Source: Mycobacterium sp. 1164966.3
GTDB taxonomy: Bacteria; Actinomycetota; Actinomycetes; Mycobacteriales; Mycobacteriaceae
Assembly: GCF_001665395.1 (NCBI RefSeq)
Contig: NZ_LZSG01000023.1
Span: 42,519-106,518, forward strand
DNA length: 64,000 bases
Direction of reading: 5' to 3'
Positions within the stretch are counted from its first letter, which is position 1. Each line of letters opens with the position of its first letter. The notes beneath the pieces were generated by a model, which saw only the letters and a program-made list of their open reading frames with translations, was not told the origin of the DNA and made no database searches. A program made the translations under genes and the position numbers. Positions 25,721-35,100 of the stretch are shown here, piece after piece.

Positions 25721-27514
25721 CTAGCCGGTCAGCTTCGTGAGCCAGCCCGGCTCTTTGATGTCAACCGACTTCGAGCCGTCCCACACGAACGGCGTCCCAG
25801 TGGAATTGAGCCCGGACATCGTTCTGTTGCCGTTTGCCGCCTTGGTTGTGGCGGTGCCGAGGTCGGCTCCGGAGTTGATGCAGCTGACTACCGAGTCGTC
25901 AGCGCCGACAGACTTGGCCAATTGCGCGAGTTCGCCGTCGGTGTGGTCGGTACTGCCGCCTTCCGCGGGTTGAAAGCCGGTGGCGAACAGGCCGGCGTAG
26001 AAATCGGTGTAGATCTTCGGATCGTTCTGCGCCGCAACGCAATACGTCGCAGCGACCGCACGTGTCGAGTAATTCTTGCTGGACGACGAGTTGTCCAGGA
26101 AGTTCAGCAGGTGGTAGCGCACCGTCAGCTTCTTGTTGTTCACCGCGGTGTTGATGCCACTGGCATTCGAGCGAATGAAGGTGCCACATGGCGGGCAGAG
26201 TGGTTCGTTGAAGACGTCGATGGTCACCGGCGCCACTGAACTGCCGACAGACACTCCGTCGTCGAGAACCTTGAGCGCAACCGCATCTGAGGGAGCGGAC
26301 GGCGAGGGCGACGGCTCGGGCGTGGGCGACTCCCAGGGCTTGGCCACCACGATGAGTACCCCGCCGACGAGGGCCATCACGACGGCGGCCACGACGCCCA
26401 CCCACACCCAGGCTGTACGTGAGCGCGGGGGCGGCGACGGCTGACCCCATGGCGGAGTCCCGGTCCAGGGCGCTGGCTGCGGCAACGGTCCACCGGGAGT
26501 AACGGTCTGCCCGGGCGCCGACGGCACTGGCCACCCCGTCCCCAGTTGTGAACTGTAGGTCGGTGGCCGAGGGGGCGCAGGCGGTATCGCCGCGAAGCCG
26601 CTGGGCGGCGGGGATGCAAACCCGGCCGGCAGCTTCGCCACCTGGCTCCGCTGCAAAATGTCGGTGGCACGATCCTGATCCGGCGTGGCCAGGGCTGCGT
26701 ACGCGGCCGCGGACAGATCACCGCAGGTCGCGAATCGGTCGGCGGGCTTCTTGGCCATACCCCGTGCGATCACACTGTCGAAGGCCAGCGGAATGCCCGG
26801 CCTGGCTGCGCTGGGCCGCGGGACCGGCTGCTGCAGGTGAGCGCTCATCACGCTGATCTGGTCGCCCCGATACGGCGGAGAACCGGTCAGGCATTCGTAC
26901 AAAACGCAGGTCAATGCATAGATGTCGGCGCGATAGGTGACTGGGGCGTCGCTGAATCGCTCGGGCGCCATGTACTTGAACGTGCCCACCGTGCTGCCGA
27001 GCTGCGTCAGCTTTTCGTCGGACGTGGCGCTGGCGATCCCGAAATCGACAAGGTAGGCGAAGTCATCGCGGCTGACCAGAATGTTTTCCGGCTTCACATC
27101 GCGATGGGTCACCCCGGCGGCGTGCGCCGCGTCGAGCGCGGAACCGATCTGACGCACGATCGCCACCGCCCGCGGCGGCGTGAGCGGCCCATAGCGGCTC
27201 AACATCGTGCTCACATCGATGCCGTCGATCAGGCGCATGTCCACATATAGCTGCCCGTCGATTTCGCCGTAGTCGTGAATCGGCACGACGTGCGGCTCCT
27301 GCAGCCGGCCCGCGGTGCGGGCTTCGCGCTGCATGCGTGCGCGGAAAACCCGATCGCGGGACAGCGTCTCCGACATCAGCTTCAGCGCCACAATGCGGTC
27401 GCGCACGGTGTCCTCAGCCTCATAGACATCGCCCATGCCGCCGCGGCCCACCAGGCGCCGCAGCCGATACGGCCCGAATTGCGTACCCTCCCGCGAACCG
27501 GGGGTATCACCCAT
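25721..27514 (-). CDS. pknE: Serine/threonine protein kinase PknE with thioredoxin-like ectodomain
   Basis: A 597-residue protein matching M. tuberculosis PknE (Rv1743) along its length as I recall it. The kinase domain (glycine loop GRGGMG 23-28, Lys45, HRD 137-139, DFG 157-159) is followed by a Pro-rich juxtamembrane region and a membrane helix at about 369-391. The extracellular DsbA/thioredoxin-like domain carries a CPPC motif (440-443). PknE is known to respond to nitric-oxide/redox stress and to affect host-cell death; the CPPC site fits redox sensing. The start is ATG 27514. It is divergent from a PknH-ectodomain-like lipoprotein gene. Confidence 0.93.
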   Translation of the reverse strand: MGDTPGSREGTQFGPYRLRRLVGRGGMGDVYEAEDTVRDRIVALKLMSETLSRDRVFRARMQREARTAGRLQEPHVVPIHDYGEIDGQLYVDMRLIDGIDVSTMLSRYGPLTPPRAVAIVRQIGSALDAAHAAGVTHRDVKPENILVSRDDFAYLVDFGIASATSDEKLTQLGSTVGTFKYMAPERFSDAPVTYRADIYALTCVLYECLTGSPPYRGDQISVMSAHLQQPVPRPSAARPGIPLAFDSVIARGMAKKPADRFATCGDLSAAAYAALATPDQDRATDILQRSQVAKLPAGFASPPPSGFAAIPPAPPRPPTYSSQLGTGWPVPSAPGQTVTPGGPLPQPAPWTGTPPWGQPSPPPRSRTAWVWVGVVAAVVMALVGGVLIVVAKPWESPTPEPSPSPSAPSDAVALKVLDDGVSVGSSVAPVTIDVFNEPLCPPCGTFIRSNASGINTAVNNKKLTVRYHLLNFLDNSSSSKNYSTRAVAATYCVAAQNDPKIYTDFYAGLFATGFQPAEGGSTDHTDGELAQLAKSVGADDSVVSCINSGADLGTATTKAANGNRTMSGLNSTGTPFVWDGSKSVDIKEPGWLTKLTG

Positions 27515-27708
27515 CGCCGACTCCTCACTCGCCAACGCCCGCCGCAAACCGTTTGGGAGCGCATGTGCCCCGACGACAGTCGCGACGGACCTGACTACGC
27601 GCTGGCGTGCAGGACAAGGCTAAATGGTTTGAGCAACGCCAGCCCACAGTTCAACGTGTGTCGCTGCTATGCCGCCCGCTTTAGGCAAAGATGGACGTCG
27701 ACATCGGC

Positions 27709-27715
27709 AAAGGAG
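27709..27715 (+). promoter_or_regulatory. Ribosome binding site deciding the GTG start at 27724
   Basis: AAAGGAG lies 8 bases before the GTG at 27724. It favours that start over the in-frame ATG at 27691, which has no such site. Confidence 0.6.
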
Positions 27716-27723
27716 ACCCAATC

Positions 27724-28440
27724 GTGCTGTGGCGCCATATGCCCGATCGCCTACGAACCACATGGGTGGTTTGCGGCTTTGCGCTGGGCGTTTGCCTCGT
27801 GCTCGCCGGTTGCACAAGCGTGGTCGTCGGTACCCCGAAGGCCGGCAAGCATGGCGCATCGAATGGCCCGATCTTCCCTTCTCAGCTGGTCGACTTGCTG
27901 ACGCCCTCGCAGTCACTGTCGGTAGTATCCGGCAGTCCGCTGTTCGAACAAGACATGCAGTCCGCGCTGTTCAGCGGCGCAGATCCAGCCGAATGCCAGG
28001 GCGTCGCCGGGTACGGCGGCTACGCGCTGTTCCCAAAGAACTACACGGGCCGCGAGGCACGTACCCAGTCCGACGCCCTGCAGAATCAACACCAGCTGCT
28101 CGAGGTGTCGGCCACCTATCCAAGCGGCTTCAACGCCGCAAGCTTTCTGGACTCCGTTCGCAATACCGTGTCCGGCTGCCAGCACCCGATCACATCGTGG
28201 GGCAACGATCAGCGCAAGGTGACCGTTGTGCCGGCAGCGTTGCAGCCGAGCACTGCCGAAGTCGCCCAATGGTCAACGAAACTTCAAGGTGACCAATGGA
28301 TTTGCGACTTCGCGGTGATCGCCATGGCCAACGTGGTTTCGCAGATCGTCACCTGCTCCCCCGACCACTCCGTCGACATCAAGGCGCTGGTGGCCAAACG
28401 AATCAAGAAGATCGAAGAACTGATCAACTCGACCGCATAA
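27724..28440 (+). CDS. Lipoprotein with PknH-like extracellular sensor domain
   Basis: A 238-residue lipoprotein. The signal peptide (TTWVVCGFALGVCLVLAGC) has a clean lipobox LAGC with Cys30. The mature part fits the PknH C-terminal/sensor family found in LppH- and LpqQ-type lipoproteins: SDALQNQHQLLEVSATYP, VSGCQHP and DQWICDFAVIAMANVVSQI, with Cys spaced for two disulfides. It carries no kinase domain of its own. It is divergent from pknE across a 209-bp spacer and could be a periplasmic sensor or a partner of the nearby kinases. The partner idea is inference. Confidence 0.8.
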   Translation: MLWRHMPDRLRTTWVVCGFALGVCLVLAGCTSVVVGTPKAGKHGASNGPIFPSQLVDLLTPSQSLSVVSGSPLFEQDMQSALFSGADPAECQGVAGYGGYALFPKNYTGREARTQSDALQNQHQLLEVSATYPSGFNAASFLDSVRNTVSGCQHPITSWGNDQRKVTVVPAALQPSTAEVAQWSTKLQGDQWICDFAVIAMANVVSQIVTCSPDHSVDIKALVAKRIKKIEELINSTA

Positions 28441-28447
28441 GGGTTGG

Positions 28448-28476
28448 GTTGCCACCGCGAAACTGCAACTGGCAAC
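28448..28476. terminator. Small inverted repeat between convergent genes
   Basis: GTTGCCA (28448-28454) and TGGCAAC (28470-28476) are exactly complementary. They lie 8 bp after the lipoprotein stop and 44 bp from the end of the convergent glycosyltransferase. This is a weak terminator candidate. Confidence 0.35.
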
Positions 28477-28520
28477 GTATTTCTCGAGTAGCACCGTCGC
28501 CAACGGCACTTTTGCGGCAG

Positions 28521-29804
28521 TCAAAGCGGTTGCTTGGTCGCGACGAGCTTGTCGACCACTTCGGCCAGGCAGTCGAAACCGGGCGCCGCGGCCATGTCGG
28601 CCGCGATGCGCTGGCTTGCTTCGCGGTAGCGCGGCTGATTCAGCACGTCGAGGATCGCTCGTCGCAGCGCCCGGGGCGAGGGGTGGTCGGTCCGGAGCCG
28701 GCGCCCGACGCCGGACCACTTTACGCGCGCGCCGACTTCGGGCTTGTCCTCTTTGCCGCCGGTGGCGACGACCGGTACCCCGTAGCGCAACGCATACTGC
28801 ACGCCGCCGTATCCGCCGTTGGTGACGACGACGGCCGTGCGTGGCAGTAGCTCGTCATACGGGAGAAACGTTGCGGCGCGGGCATTCTCCGGCAATTTGG
28901 GCAGTGTGTCGAGGGGTCGTCCGCCGGTGCTCACCACCACTAGGGCGTCCTCGCCGGCCAGCGCCTGAAGCGTTGGAGCGATGGCTTGCCGGTAGTCGAC
29001 GTTGGCGATTGTCCCCTGGGTGACGTGAACGACGGGGCGGGTGCCGTCGACGTCGGCCCACCACTCCGGCAGCGGGGCCTGAGACCCGGTGGCGCTCAAT
29101 GGCCCGGCGAAATGCAGGTGCGGCGGTGCATCCGAACGCGGGTACTCGAACGCGGAAACAGTGAATTGGACGATTGCGTCCGCCTGAGTGCCCCAGTCGA
29201 TAAATGAGCATGGAAGATGTGTTTTGTGCGCCTGATAGTACTGGCGGTCGACGATGTTGTTGGCCTGAAGGAATATTCGGCGGGTTAGCGCGGAAAGTAC
29301 GGCGTTTCGTTGCCTGTTGCCCCAACGAGCGGGCAGAAGCCCCAGGCCGAACGGCGCGGTGTCCACGCTGCTGATCGTGAGCGGTATTACGCCGCACATC
29401 ACGACCAGGGGGCGCGCTGCGCGCGGGTGTCCGAGCAGGATCGTCGCCCCGATGAAATTCCCTTCGGCCAAGACGATGTCGGCAGGATGCGCGGCATGGA
29501 GCGCCATGAGCGTTTCGTATTGGGTTCCTGCCGGACGAGCGAAGAAGTGCTCGACGTCGAACGCGGCTGCTTTCATTCCCTTCAACTTCACGCGCTCGGG
29601 GTACTGATCGATGCAACTCTCGTCGTAGTCGATGTCGGGCGGGAGTGGGATGTGCGCGGCACCCGTCGCGGCGACCCTGTCGGCGAAACGGGCGCCGGTG
29701 ACGAACCGCACGTGGTCACCGCGTTCTACGAATCCGCGAGCGATACCGAGCATCGGCGTCACGTGACCCTGGGCGGGGAAGCTGGCGATGAGGATGGATT
29801 TCAT
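28521..29804 (-). CDS. MGT-type glycosyltransferase (GT1 family)
   Basis: A 427-residue GT1-fold protein. The N-terminal acceptor half starts MKSILIASFPAQGHVTPMLG, typical of macrolide/glycolipid glycosyltransferases. The C-terminal donor half shows HVTQGTIANVD and VTNGGYGGVQYALRYGVPVV, the nucleotide-sugar motif of the family (with Asn-Gly-Gly where many have His-Gly-Gly). The acceptor is unknown. The start at ATG 29804 has an AAGGGGG site upstream. It is divergent from a TetR gene with only 52 bp between starts, so that regulator probably controls it. Confidence 0.85.
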   Translation of the reverse strand: MKSILIASFPAQGHVTPMLGIARGFVERGDHVRFVTGARFADRVAATGAAHIPLPPDIDYDESCIDQYPERVKLKGMKAAAFDVEHFFARPAGTQYETLMALHAAHPADIVLAEGNFIGATILLGHPRAARPLVVMCGVIPLTISSVDTAPFGLGLLPARWGNRQRNAVLSALTRRIFLQANNIVDRQYYQAHKTHLPCSFIDWGTQADAIVQFTVSAFEYPRSDAPPHLHFAGPLSATGSQAPLPEWWADVDGTRPVVHVTQGTIANVDYRQAIAPTLQALAGEDALVVVSTGGRPLDTLPKLPENARAATFLPYDELLPRTAVVVTNGGYGGVQYALRYGVPVVATGGKEDKPEVGARVKWSGVGRRLRTDHPSPRALRRAILDVLNQPRYREASQRIAADMAAAPGFDCLAEVVDKLVATKQPL

Positions 29805-29839
29805 GGTGCGCCCCCTTCGGGTCACGCTTCACTGCGTGG

Positions 29840-29857
29840 TAGTAGTATTCATTACTA
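29840..29857. promoter_or_regulatory. Candidate TetR operator between glycosyltransferase and tetR genes
   Basis: An imperfect 18-bp dyad TAGTAGTAT/TCATTACTA, with outer arms TAGTA/TACTA exact, overlaps the first base of the tetR ATG. Its place in the 52-bp divergent spacer suits a shared operator. The inner symmetry is weak. Confidence 0.4.
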
Positions 29858-30522
29858 TGGCACCGCAGTCAATATCCGAAAAGCCGTCCCGCCGGTCGCG
29901 GGCATATCGATCAGAGCTGCGTCAACAGCAAGCGGAGCAGACTCGTTCGCGGGTGATCGCCGCAGCGGCCGAACTCTTCGCCGAGAACGGCTACGCCCGC
30001 ACCACCCTGGCGAGGATCGCCGACGCGGCCGGCGTTTCGCCCGAAACGGTGCAAGGGCAGGGGCCCAAGGCGGCACTGCTCATCTCGGCCGCCGAATACG
30101 CCGCGCTCGGCGTCGCCGGCGAGGAGAACCTTCTCAATCTGGAGGTCGGTCGCCGCTTGATCGCCATTCAGGATCGCGACGAAGCGCTCGACTATCTCGT
30201 CGCATTTGTGGCCGAGCTGCAAGAACGGACCGCGAAACTTGGCCTTGCATTGATTGGGGGCGCCAGCGTCGATCCCGAACTAGATCGCTACCTCAATGAC
30301 TTCATCGCAAGTATCAACAAACAGGTTCGGCGAGTGCTCGGGGTTTGGCGCGACCAGGGGTGGCTACGGGAAGACGTCTCCTTCGACGAGCTCGTTGAAA
30401 CCAGCGCCGTGATTTGCAGCGTCGATACGTTCCTCCGCATCACCCACCGAGACGGGTGGGCCGTGAGTCGCTACAAAGCTTGGGCGCGGCGCATGTTGGC
30501 TGAGGCGGTCTTGCGGTCTTAG
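29857..30522 (+). CDS. TetR/AcrR family transcriptional regulator
   Basis: A 221-residue protein. The N-terminal HTH reads TRSRVIAAAAELFAENGYAR then TTLARIADAAGVSPETVQ (about residues 30-66), a standard TetR recognition region. The C-terminal ligand-binding part is helical and unassigned. The ATG at 29857 is used; an upstream in-frame start would overlap the glycosyltransferase gene. Probable target: the divergent glycosyltransferase gene and itself. Its stop abuts the stop of the nitroreductase gene with no spacer. Confidence 0.85.
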   Translation: MAPQSISEKPSRRSRAYRSELRQQQAEQTRSRVIAAAAELFAENGYARTTLARIADAAGVSPETVQGQGPKAALLISAAEYAALGVAGEENLLNLEVGRRLIAIQDRDEALDYLVAFVAELQERTAKLGLALIGGASVDPELDRYLNDFIASINKQVRRVLGVWRDQGWLREDVSFDELVETSAVICSVDTFLRITHRDGWAVSRYKAWARRMLAEAVLRS

Positions 30523-30954
30523 TCACGCGGGAACCAACTCGAAGACAGGGATGACTCGGTCGGTGCGCTGCTCGTACTCACCGAATCCAGGAGCACGCTC
30601 GACAACGATCGGGTAGATCGAATCGCGTTCGTCGCGCGGCAATTCGCGAGCGGTTGCCGGCTTCGACGCTTCCGAACCGATCTCGATGCTTACTTGGGGG
30701 TTGGCACGAATGTTGTGGACCCAGGCCGGGTTGTTATCCCTTCCCGCCGCCGAGCCGACGATGTAGATTTTGCCGTCGATATCGAAGTAGGCAACGGGAT
30801 TCACTCTCTGGGCGCCACTTTTCGCGCCCGTCGACGTCAAGAGCAGCAGCGGGAAACCCTCGAACTGTCCGCCCACTTTTCCGCCATTGCGGCGAAACTC
30901 CTCGATGTTGCGCTCGTTGAAATCACGCTCCGCGTTCATTGCGTCGTCACCCAT
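30523..30954 (-). CDS. Deazaflavin (F420)-dependent nitroreductase family protein
   Basis: A 143-residue DUF385/Ddn-like protein. Markers are FRRNGGKVGGQFEGFPLLLL, TGAKSGAQRVNPVAYF and NPAWVHNIRANPQVSIEIG, which form the F420-binding split barrel. It resembles mycobacterial Ddn paralogues that use reduced F420, with unknown substrate here. The ATG at 30954 follows a GGGG; the ATG at 30939 (MNAERDF) is the alternative. It ends back-to-back with the convergent TetR gene. Confidence 0.85.
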   Translation of the reverse strand: MGDDAMNAERDFNERNIEEFRRNGGKVGGQFEGFPLLLLTSTGAKSGAQRVNPVAYFDIDGKIYIVGSAAGRDNNPAWVHNIRANPQVSIEIGSEASKPATARELPRDERDSIYPIVVERAPGFGEYEQRTDRVIPVFELVPA

Positions 30955-30980
30955 TTCCCCATCCTGCTTGCCTCACTCGC

Positions 30981-31038
30981 CGAACGTGGGTGGTACGGAC
31001 GAAAAACAATAAAAACGCGTACATATCCCCCACGTTCG
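30981..31038. repeat. 10-bp inverted repeat flanking an A-rich segment
   Basis: CGAACGTGGG (30981-30990) and CCCACGTTCG (31029-31038) are exactly complementary around a 38-base spacer with GAAAAACAATAAAAA. It lies just upstream of the nitroreductase start and 34 bp past the end of the methyltransferase gene. It could be the methyltransferase terminator or an operator. Confidence 0.4.
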
Positions 31039-31072
31039 AGCGCCCGTATGCCACCGAACACCACACGCGGCT

Positions 31073-31708
31073 CTAGCTCTTGATGCCTACGGTTATCAGG
31101 TCGGAGATCAGTCGGGTCCACAGCGGCCGCGGGATACGGTGCTGGTCGCTGACGGTAAATCCCGCGTTTTCGAACAATGTCCGCATCTCGGCGGGCGAGG
31201 CGTTGTGCTGCGGTTTCCACCGATGGTCCGACGGGGCCTGGAGCAGCTGTTGCCGTGCACTCAGAGCCGCGACGGCCACCAGTCCCCCGGACGCCAGCAC
31301 GCGGTGGAACTCTTGCAAGGCAGCCGGCTGGTCGAAGAAGTGAAACGCAGAGGTGGTCACGACGGCGTCGAGCGCACCGTCGTCGAAGGGCAGTTGCTCA
31401 GCCGGAGCACGCAGCCACTTGACGCGGTCGGATCTGGCACGGGCCTGTTCGAGCATGCCGTCGGACATGTCGATGCCGTAGATCTCGTCGGGCCGTATCT
31501 CACGCTCGATCCGATCGCTGAGAATTCCTGTGCCACAGGCGATATCAGCAATCCTTCGCGATCCGTGGCCACGCAACCGGGCGATCACCTCGTCGTGCGG
31601 CGGACGGTAAACCCACTGCTGCAGAAATGGCAGATCGTAAGCCGGGGCCAGGAAAGTCCACATTCGCGTGACCGCGTCGTTGAGCCCCCGGCGTCGCGGT
31701 TCAGTCAT
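31073..31708 (-). CDS. Class I SAM-dependent methyltransferase
   Basis: A 211-residue methyltransferase of the type 11 (UbiE/menaquinone-like) group. Motif I is ADIACGTGILS, motif II YGIDMSDGML, and the region APAEQLPFDDGALDAVVTT is typical. The N-terminus (RMWTFLAPAYDLPFLQQWVY) resembles mycobacterial lipid or quinone methyltransferases. The substrate is unknown. A stem-loop follows the gene; transcription is toward the nitroreductase. Confidence 0.82.
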   Translation of the reverse strand: MTEPRRRGLNDAVTRMWTFLAPAYDLPFLQQWVYRPPHDEVIARLRGHGSRRIADIACGTGILSDRIEREIRPDEIYGIDMSDGMLEQARARSDRVKWLRAPAEQLPFDDGALDAVVTTSAFHFFDQPAALQEFHRVLASGGLVAVAALSARQQLLQAPSDHRWKPQHNASPAEMRTLFENAGFTVSDQHRIPRPLWTRLISDLITVGIKS

Positions 31709-31744
31709 TTGCTCAACACTACCGCGACGATTTTAGAGCCGCGC

Positions 31745-32008
31745 CTAGTGGCGTCCGGGTCCGCCCGGCCCCCCAGGACCACCCGGCCCACCCGGCCCAC
31801 CTGGCCCGCCGGGGCCACCTGGCCCGCCGGGGCCGTTTGCGGCGGGAAGCACGAATACACACTCATTGAGCTCGACGCTCCAGGCCCAGCCGGGAGCGCA
31901 ATCGTCGTCGGCCCGGCTCACTGCCGGAGCGGGAAGTGTGGTCATCGGCAAGGCTGCCATGACAAGCGCGACCGTCCCGATAGCGCAACGCCGCCGAAAA
32001 TGCCCCAT
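31745..32008 (-). CDS. Small secreted protein with a Gly-Pro-Gly repeat tail
   Basis: An 87-residue protein from the ATG at 32008, which has a GTGAGG site 6 bases upstream; an ATG at 32032 would lack one. A signal peptide (AIGTVALVMAALPMTTL, cleavage near SRA|DDD) is followed by a short domain with two Cys (DDDCAPGWAWSVELNECVF) and then about nine GPG repeats ending in RH. It belongs to a mycobacterial family of unknown function. The collagen-like tail suggests a surface or wall-associated polypeptide. It is divergent from the giant regulator gene across 107 bp. Confidence 0.75.
   Translation of the reverse strand: MGHFRRRCAIGTVALVMAALPMTTLPAPAVSRADDDCAPGWAWSVELNECVFVLPAANGPGGPGGPGGPGGPGGPGGPGGPGGPGRH
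31752..31837 (-). repeat. Tandem 9-bp repeats coding the GPG tail
   Basis: Near-identical 9-base units of the form GGNCCNCCN run through this stretch and encode Gly-Gly-Pro. Copy number is likely to vary between strains by slippage. Confidence 0.6.
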
Positions 32009-32115
32009 TGCAGACCTCACTTTCTTGAGCATCAGTGCGCCCTATCTTGCCCCGAGCGGAGTTGCTGGCGGGCCTTTACTCGATCTTGACCATCTATTGA
32101 ATTGTGCTACCGACG

Positions 32116-35100
32116 ATGGCGGATGTGAGTACGCTTCCATCGGTGGAACTGGGGGTTTTGGGACCTCTCCAGGTCCGGCAGGACGGCACGCCCGTCACTA
32201 TCCCGGGCGCCAAGCCGCGCGCCATTCTCACGATGCTGGGCTTGCACAGTGGATCGGTGGTTTCCGCCGATACCCTCATCGAGCTGCTGTGGGGAGACGA
32301 TCCGCCGCGCACCGCCGCCAAGGCCCTGCAGACCCACATCTCCTCGCTGCGCCGCACTCTCGGCGACGGCTTCGTCTTGACCCAGGGCGCGGGCTGGATC
32401 GTGGCCGCGGCCGCGGTCGACGTCACGCGATACAAGTTGGCGGCCAGAACGGGGCGTGAGGCCGCGGCCGGCGGTGATTTCAGCCAGGCGGTGGCCCGCT
32501 TCGAAGAGGCGTTGGCCCTGTGGCGAGGAGTTCCCGAACTGCCCGACGGCCGACGGGGTTTGTCCGAAAAGACGCGTTGGATCGAAGGGCACGCCGCCCT
32601 GGTGGAGGATCGGGCAGACGCGTTGCTCGCGACGGGTCGCGCCGCGGAAGTCATCGGCGACCTCGAGGCGGCGGTGGCTGAGGCGCCGCTACGCGAAAGG
32701 CGTTGGGGCCAGCTGATGCTCGCGCTCTACCGCGCAGGCCGACAGGGTGAAGCGCTTGGCGCTTACCAACGTGCGCGGGCTCTGCTGGCCGACGAATTGG
32801 GTGTCGACCCCGGGCCGGAGCTACGTCGGCTTGAGGCCGCGATCGTCGCGCAGGATGCCTCGCTGGATATCCCTGTGGCGCAGAACCTTTCGTCGGTAAC
32901 GCGGGCGGTGACCTTTCTGCTCACCGACATCGAGGGATCGACCGCCGCCTGGGAAGCAGACGCCGATGCCATGGCAACAGCCCTGGCACGCCACGACGAA
33001 CTCGTCGAACAGGTCGTCACGGCGCGCGGAGGACGGCTGATCAAAACGCGCGGCGAGGGCGATGCGACGTTCTCGGTATTCGAACGGCCGTCCGCAGCCG
33101 CGGCGGCCGCCATCGAGATGCAAGAGGCGATCGGTCGCGAGCCCTGGGCGTTGCGCGAGCCGCTGCGCATCCGCGTCGCCCTTCATACCGGCGAGGTGGA
33201 ACTGCGTGACGGCGACTACTTCGGACGGGCAGTCAACCGGGCGGCGCGCCTGCGGTCGCTGGCCGAAGGTGGACAGATCCTGTGCTCCGGTGCGACCGCC
33301 GAGCTCGTCATCGACTCACTGTCAGACGACGTCGACCTCACTGACCTGGGAATGCGTCAGCTGAAAAACCTCGCGCGCCCGGAGCACGTATTCGAGCTGC
33401 GTTTGCGGCCCCTGGAAAGTCCAGTGGACAGCCCGCAATCGGAGACCAGTGAAGCGCCGATGCAACGGCCCGCATTCCCGCCGGTACTGAGCGGCCCCGG
33501 GCCATTTGTCGGGCGCGGTGACGAACTGGGACGGCTCCTGTCGGCGTGGCAGGCCGCGCTCGCCGGCGGTGTTCGCACGGTGCTGATCGCCGGCGAGCCC
33601 GGTGTGGGGAAGACGCGCCTGGCGGGCGAATGGTCTCAGCAGGCGTATGAGCAGGGGGCGGTCGTGTTGTACGGCCGTTGTGACGAGGACCTCGGCGCGC
33701 CGTATCAACCATTCGCGGAAGCCCTACGTGCGCTGGTGCCGTGCATGGGTGCTGACCGGCTGCGGGGGCTACGCGGTGTTGAGGCGCTGCTTCCACTGGT
33801 TCCCGGGCTGCCCGATGTCGTGCCCGATCTGGCCACCCCAGCTCGTGCGGACCCCGACACCGAACGGTACGCACTCTTCGACGCCGTCGTTGCGCTGTTG
33901 GACATTGCGTCCAGCGGCGCCCCGATCGTGCTGATACTCGACGACCTGCACTGGGCAGCCAAGCCGACGCTGCTGCTGTTGCGGCACATGCTGCGGTTCG
34001 GCGATCGCGCCCGCGTGCAGATCGTCGGCACTTACCGCAGCACGGACCTGGACCGCTCCCACCCACTCGCGGCGATGCTCGCCGACTTACACCGTGATGG
34101 CACCGCTTACCGGCTCACCCTGAGTGGCCTCGACCAGGACGACGTGACCGCCTATGTCGCCGAGGCCGGCTACGACGACGCAGAGCTCGCCCACGCATTG
34201 GCGTCGGTCACGGGTGGAAACCCGTTCTTTCTGATCGAAGCTTTGCGCCACGTCGATGAAAGCGGCGGCGTCTGGGACCAGAGCACTCTGCCGCAGGGGG
34301 TCCGCGAGGCGGTGAGCCGCCGGCTTACGCGCCTTCCGGCTGAGACCAACAAAGCCCTTGCTGCCGCCGCGGTCGTGGGCAGCCGGTTTGCGTTGGAACT
34401 CGTCGAGCAAGTGGTGGGGAACGATCTCATCGACGCATTCGATGAAGCGTGTCAGGCCGGCATCGTCATCGAAGAGGCCGGCGGTCACTATCGCTTCAAC
34501 CACGCCATCGTGCGGCAGTCACTGCTGGCGGAATTGGCGTCGGTGCGGCGAATGCGACTGCATCAGCGCATTGCCGCGACGCTGGAGACCCAGCCCGGCG
34601 CCGACGACGAGCTGCTGGCCGAGTTGGCTCATCACTACTTCGAATGTGCTTGGGCCGGAAACGCTGCCAAGGCCGTCCTCTACTGCCGGCGTGCCGCGGA
34701 TCAGGCCATGGCACGACTGGCCTACGAAGGTGCCGCCGACCTGTACGACCACGCCCTGCACGCGCTGGAAGAGCTTGACGAGGACCTGCCCGACCGCGAC
34801 GACCAAGTCGCCGAACTGTTGATCGCGCGTTGTGAGGCACTGCTGGCCGCCGCTGACGTGACTTCTGCAGCGAGTGCGGTCACCCAATTGCAAGAGGCGA
34901 CAGTCGATTCGGCCCGGCTAGCGGCGTGGGCGACCTGCTTCGACGGTCAGGTGTCGGTGCTGATCCATCCCGAGAGACTGGAAGAAGTGGAGGTCGCACT
35001 GGCTGCGGCCGCCGACAGGCTTGCCGCGCTTGACGACGACGCCGGCGAAGCGAATGCCCATACTGTTCGCGCCACGTGCCTGGGCCGCCTTGGCCGAATT

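Noticed and set aside
31139..32089. Plus-strand 316-residue frame antisense to the methyltransferase and GPG-tailed genes
   Set aside because: It is an antisense shadow without homology; both minus-strand genes have clear family motifs or a signal peptide.
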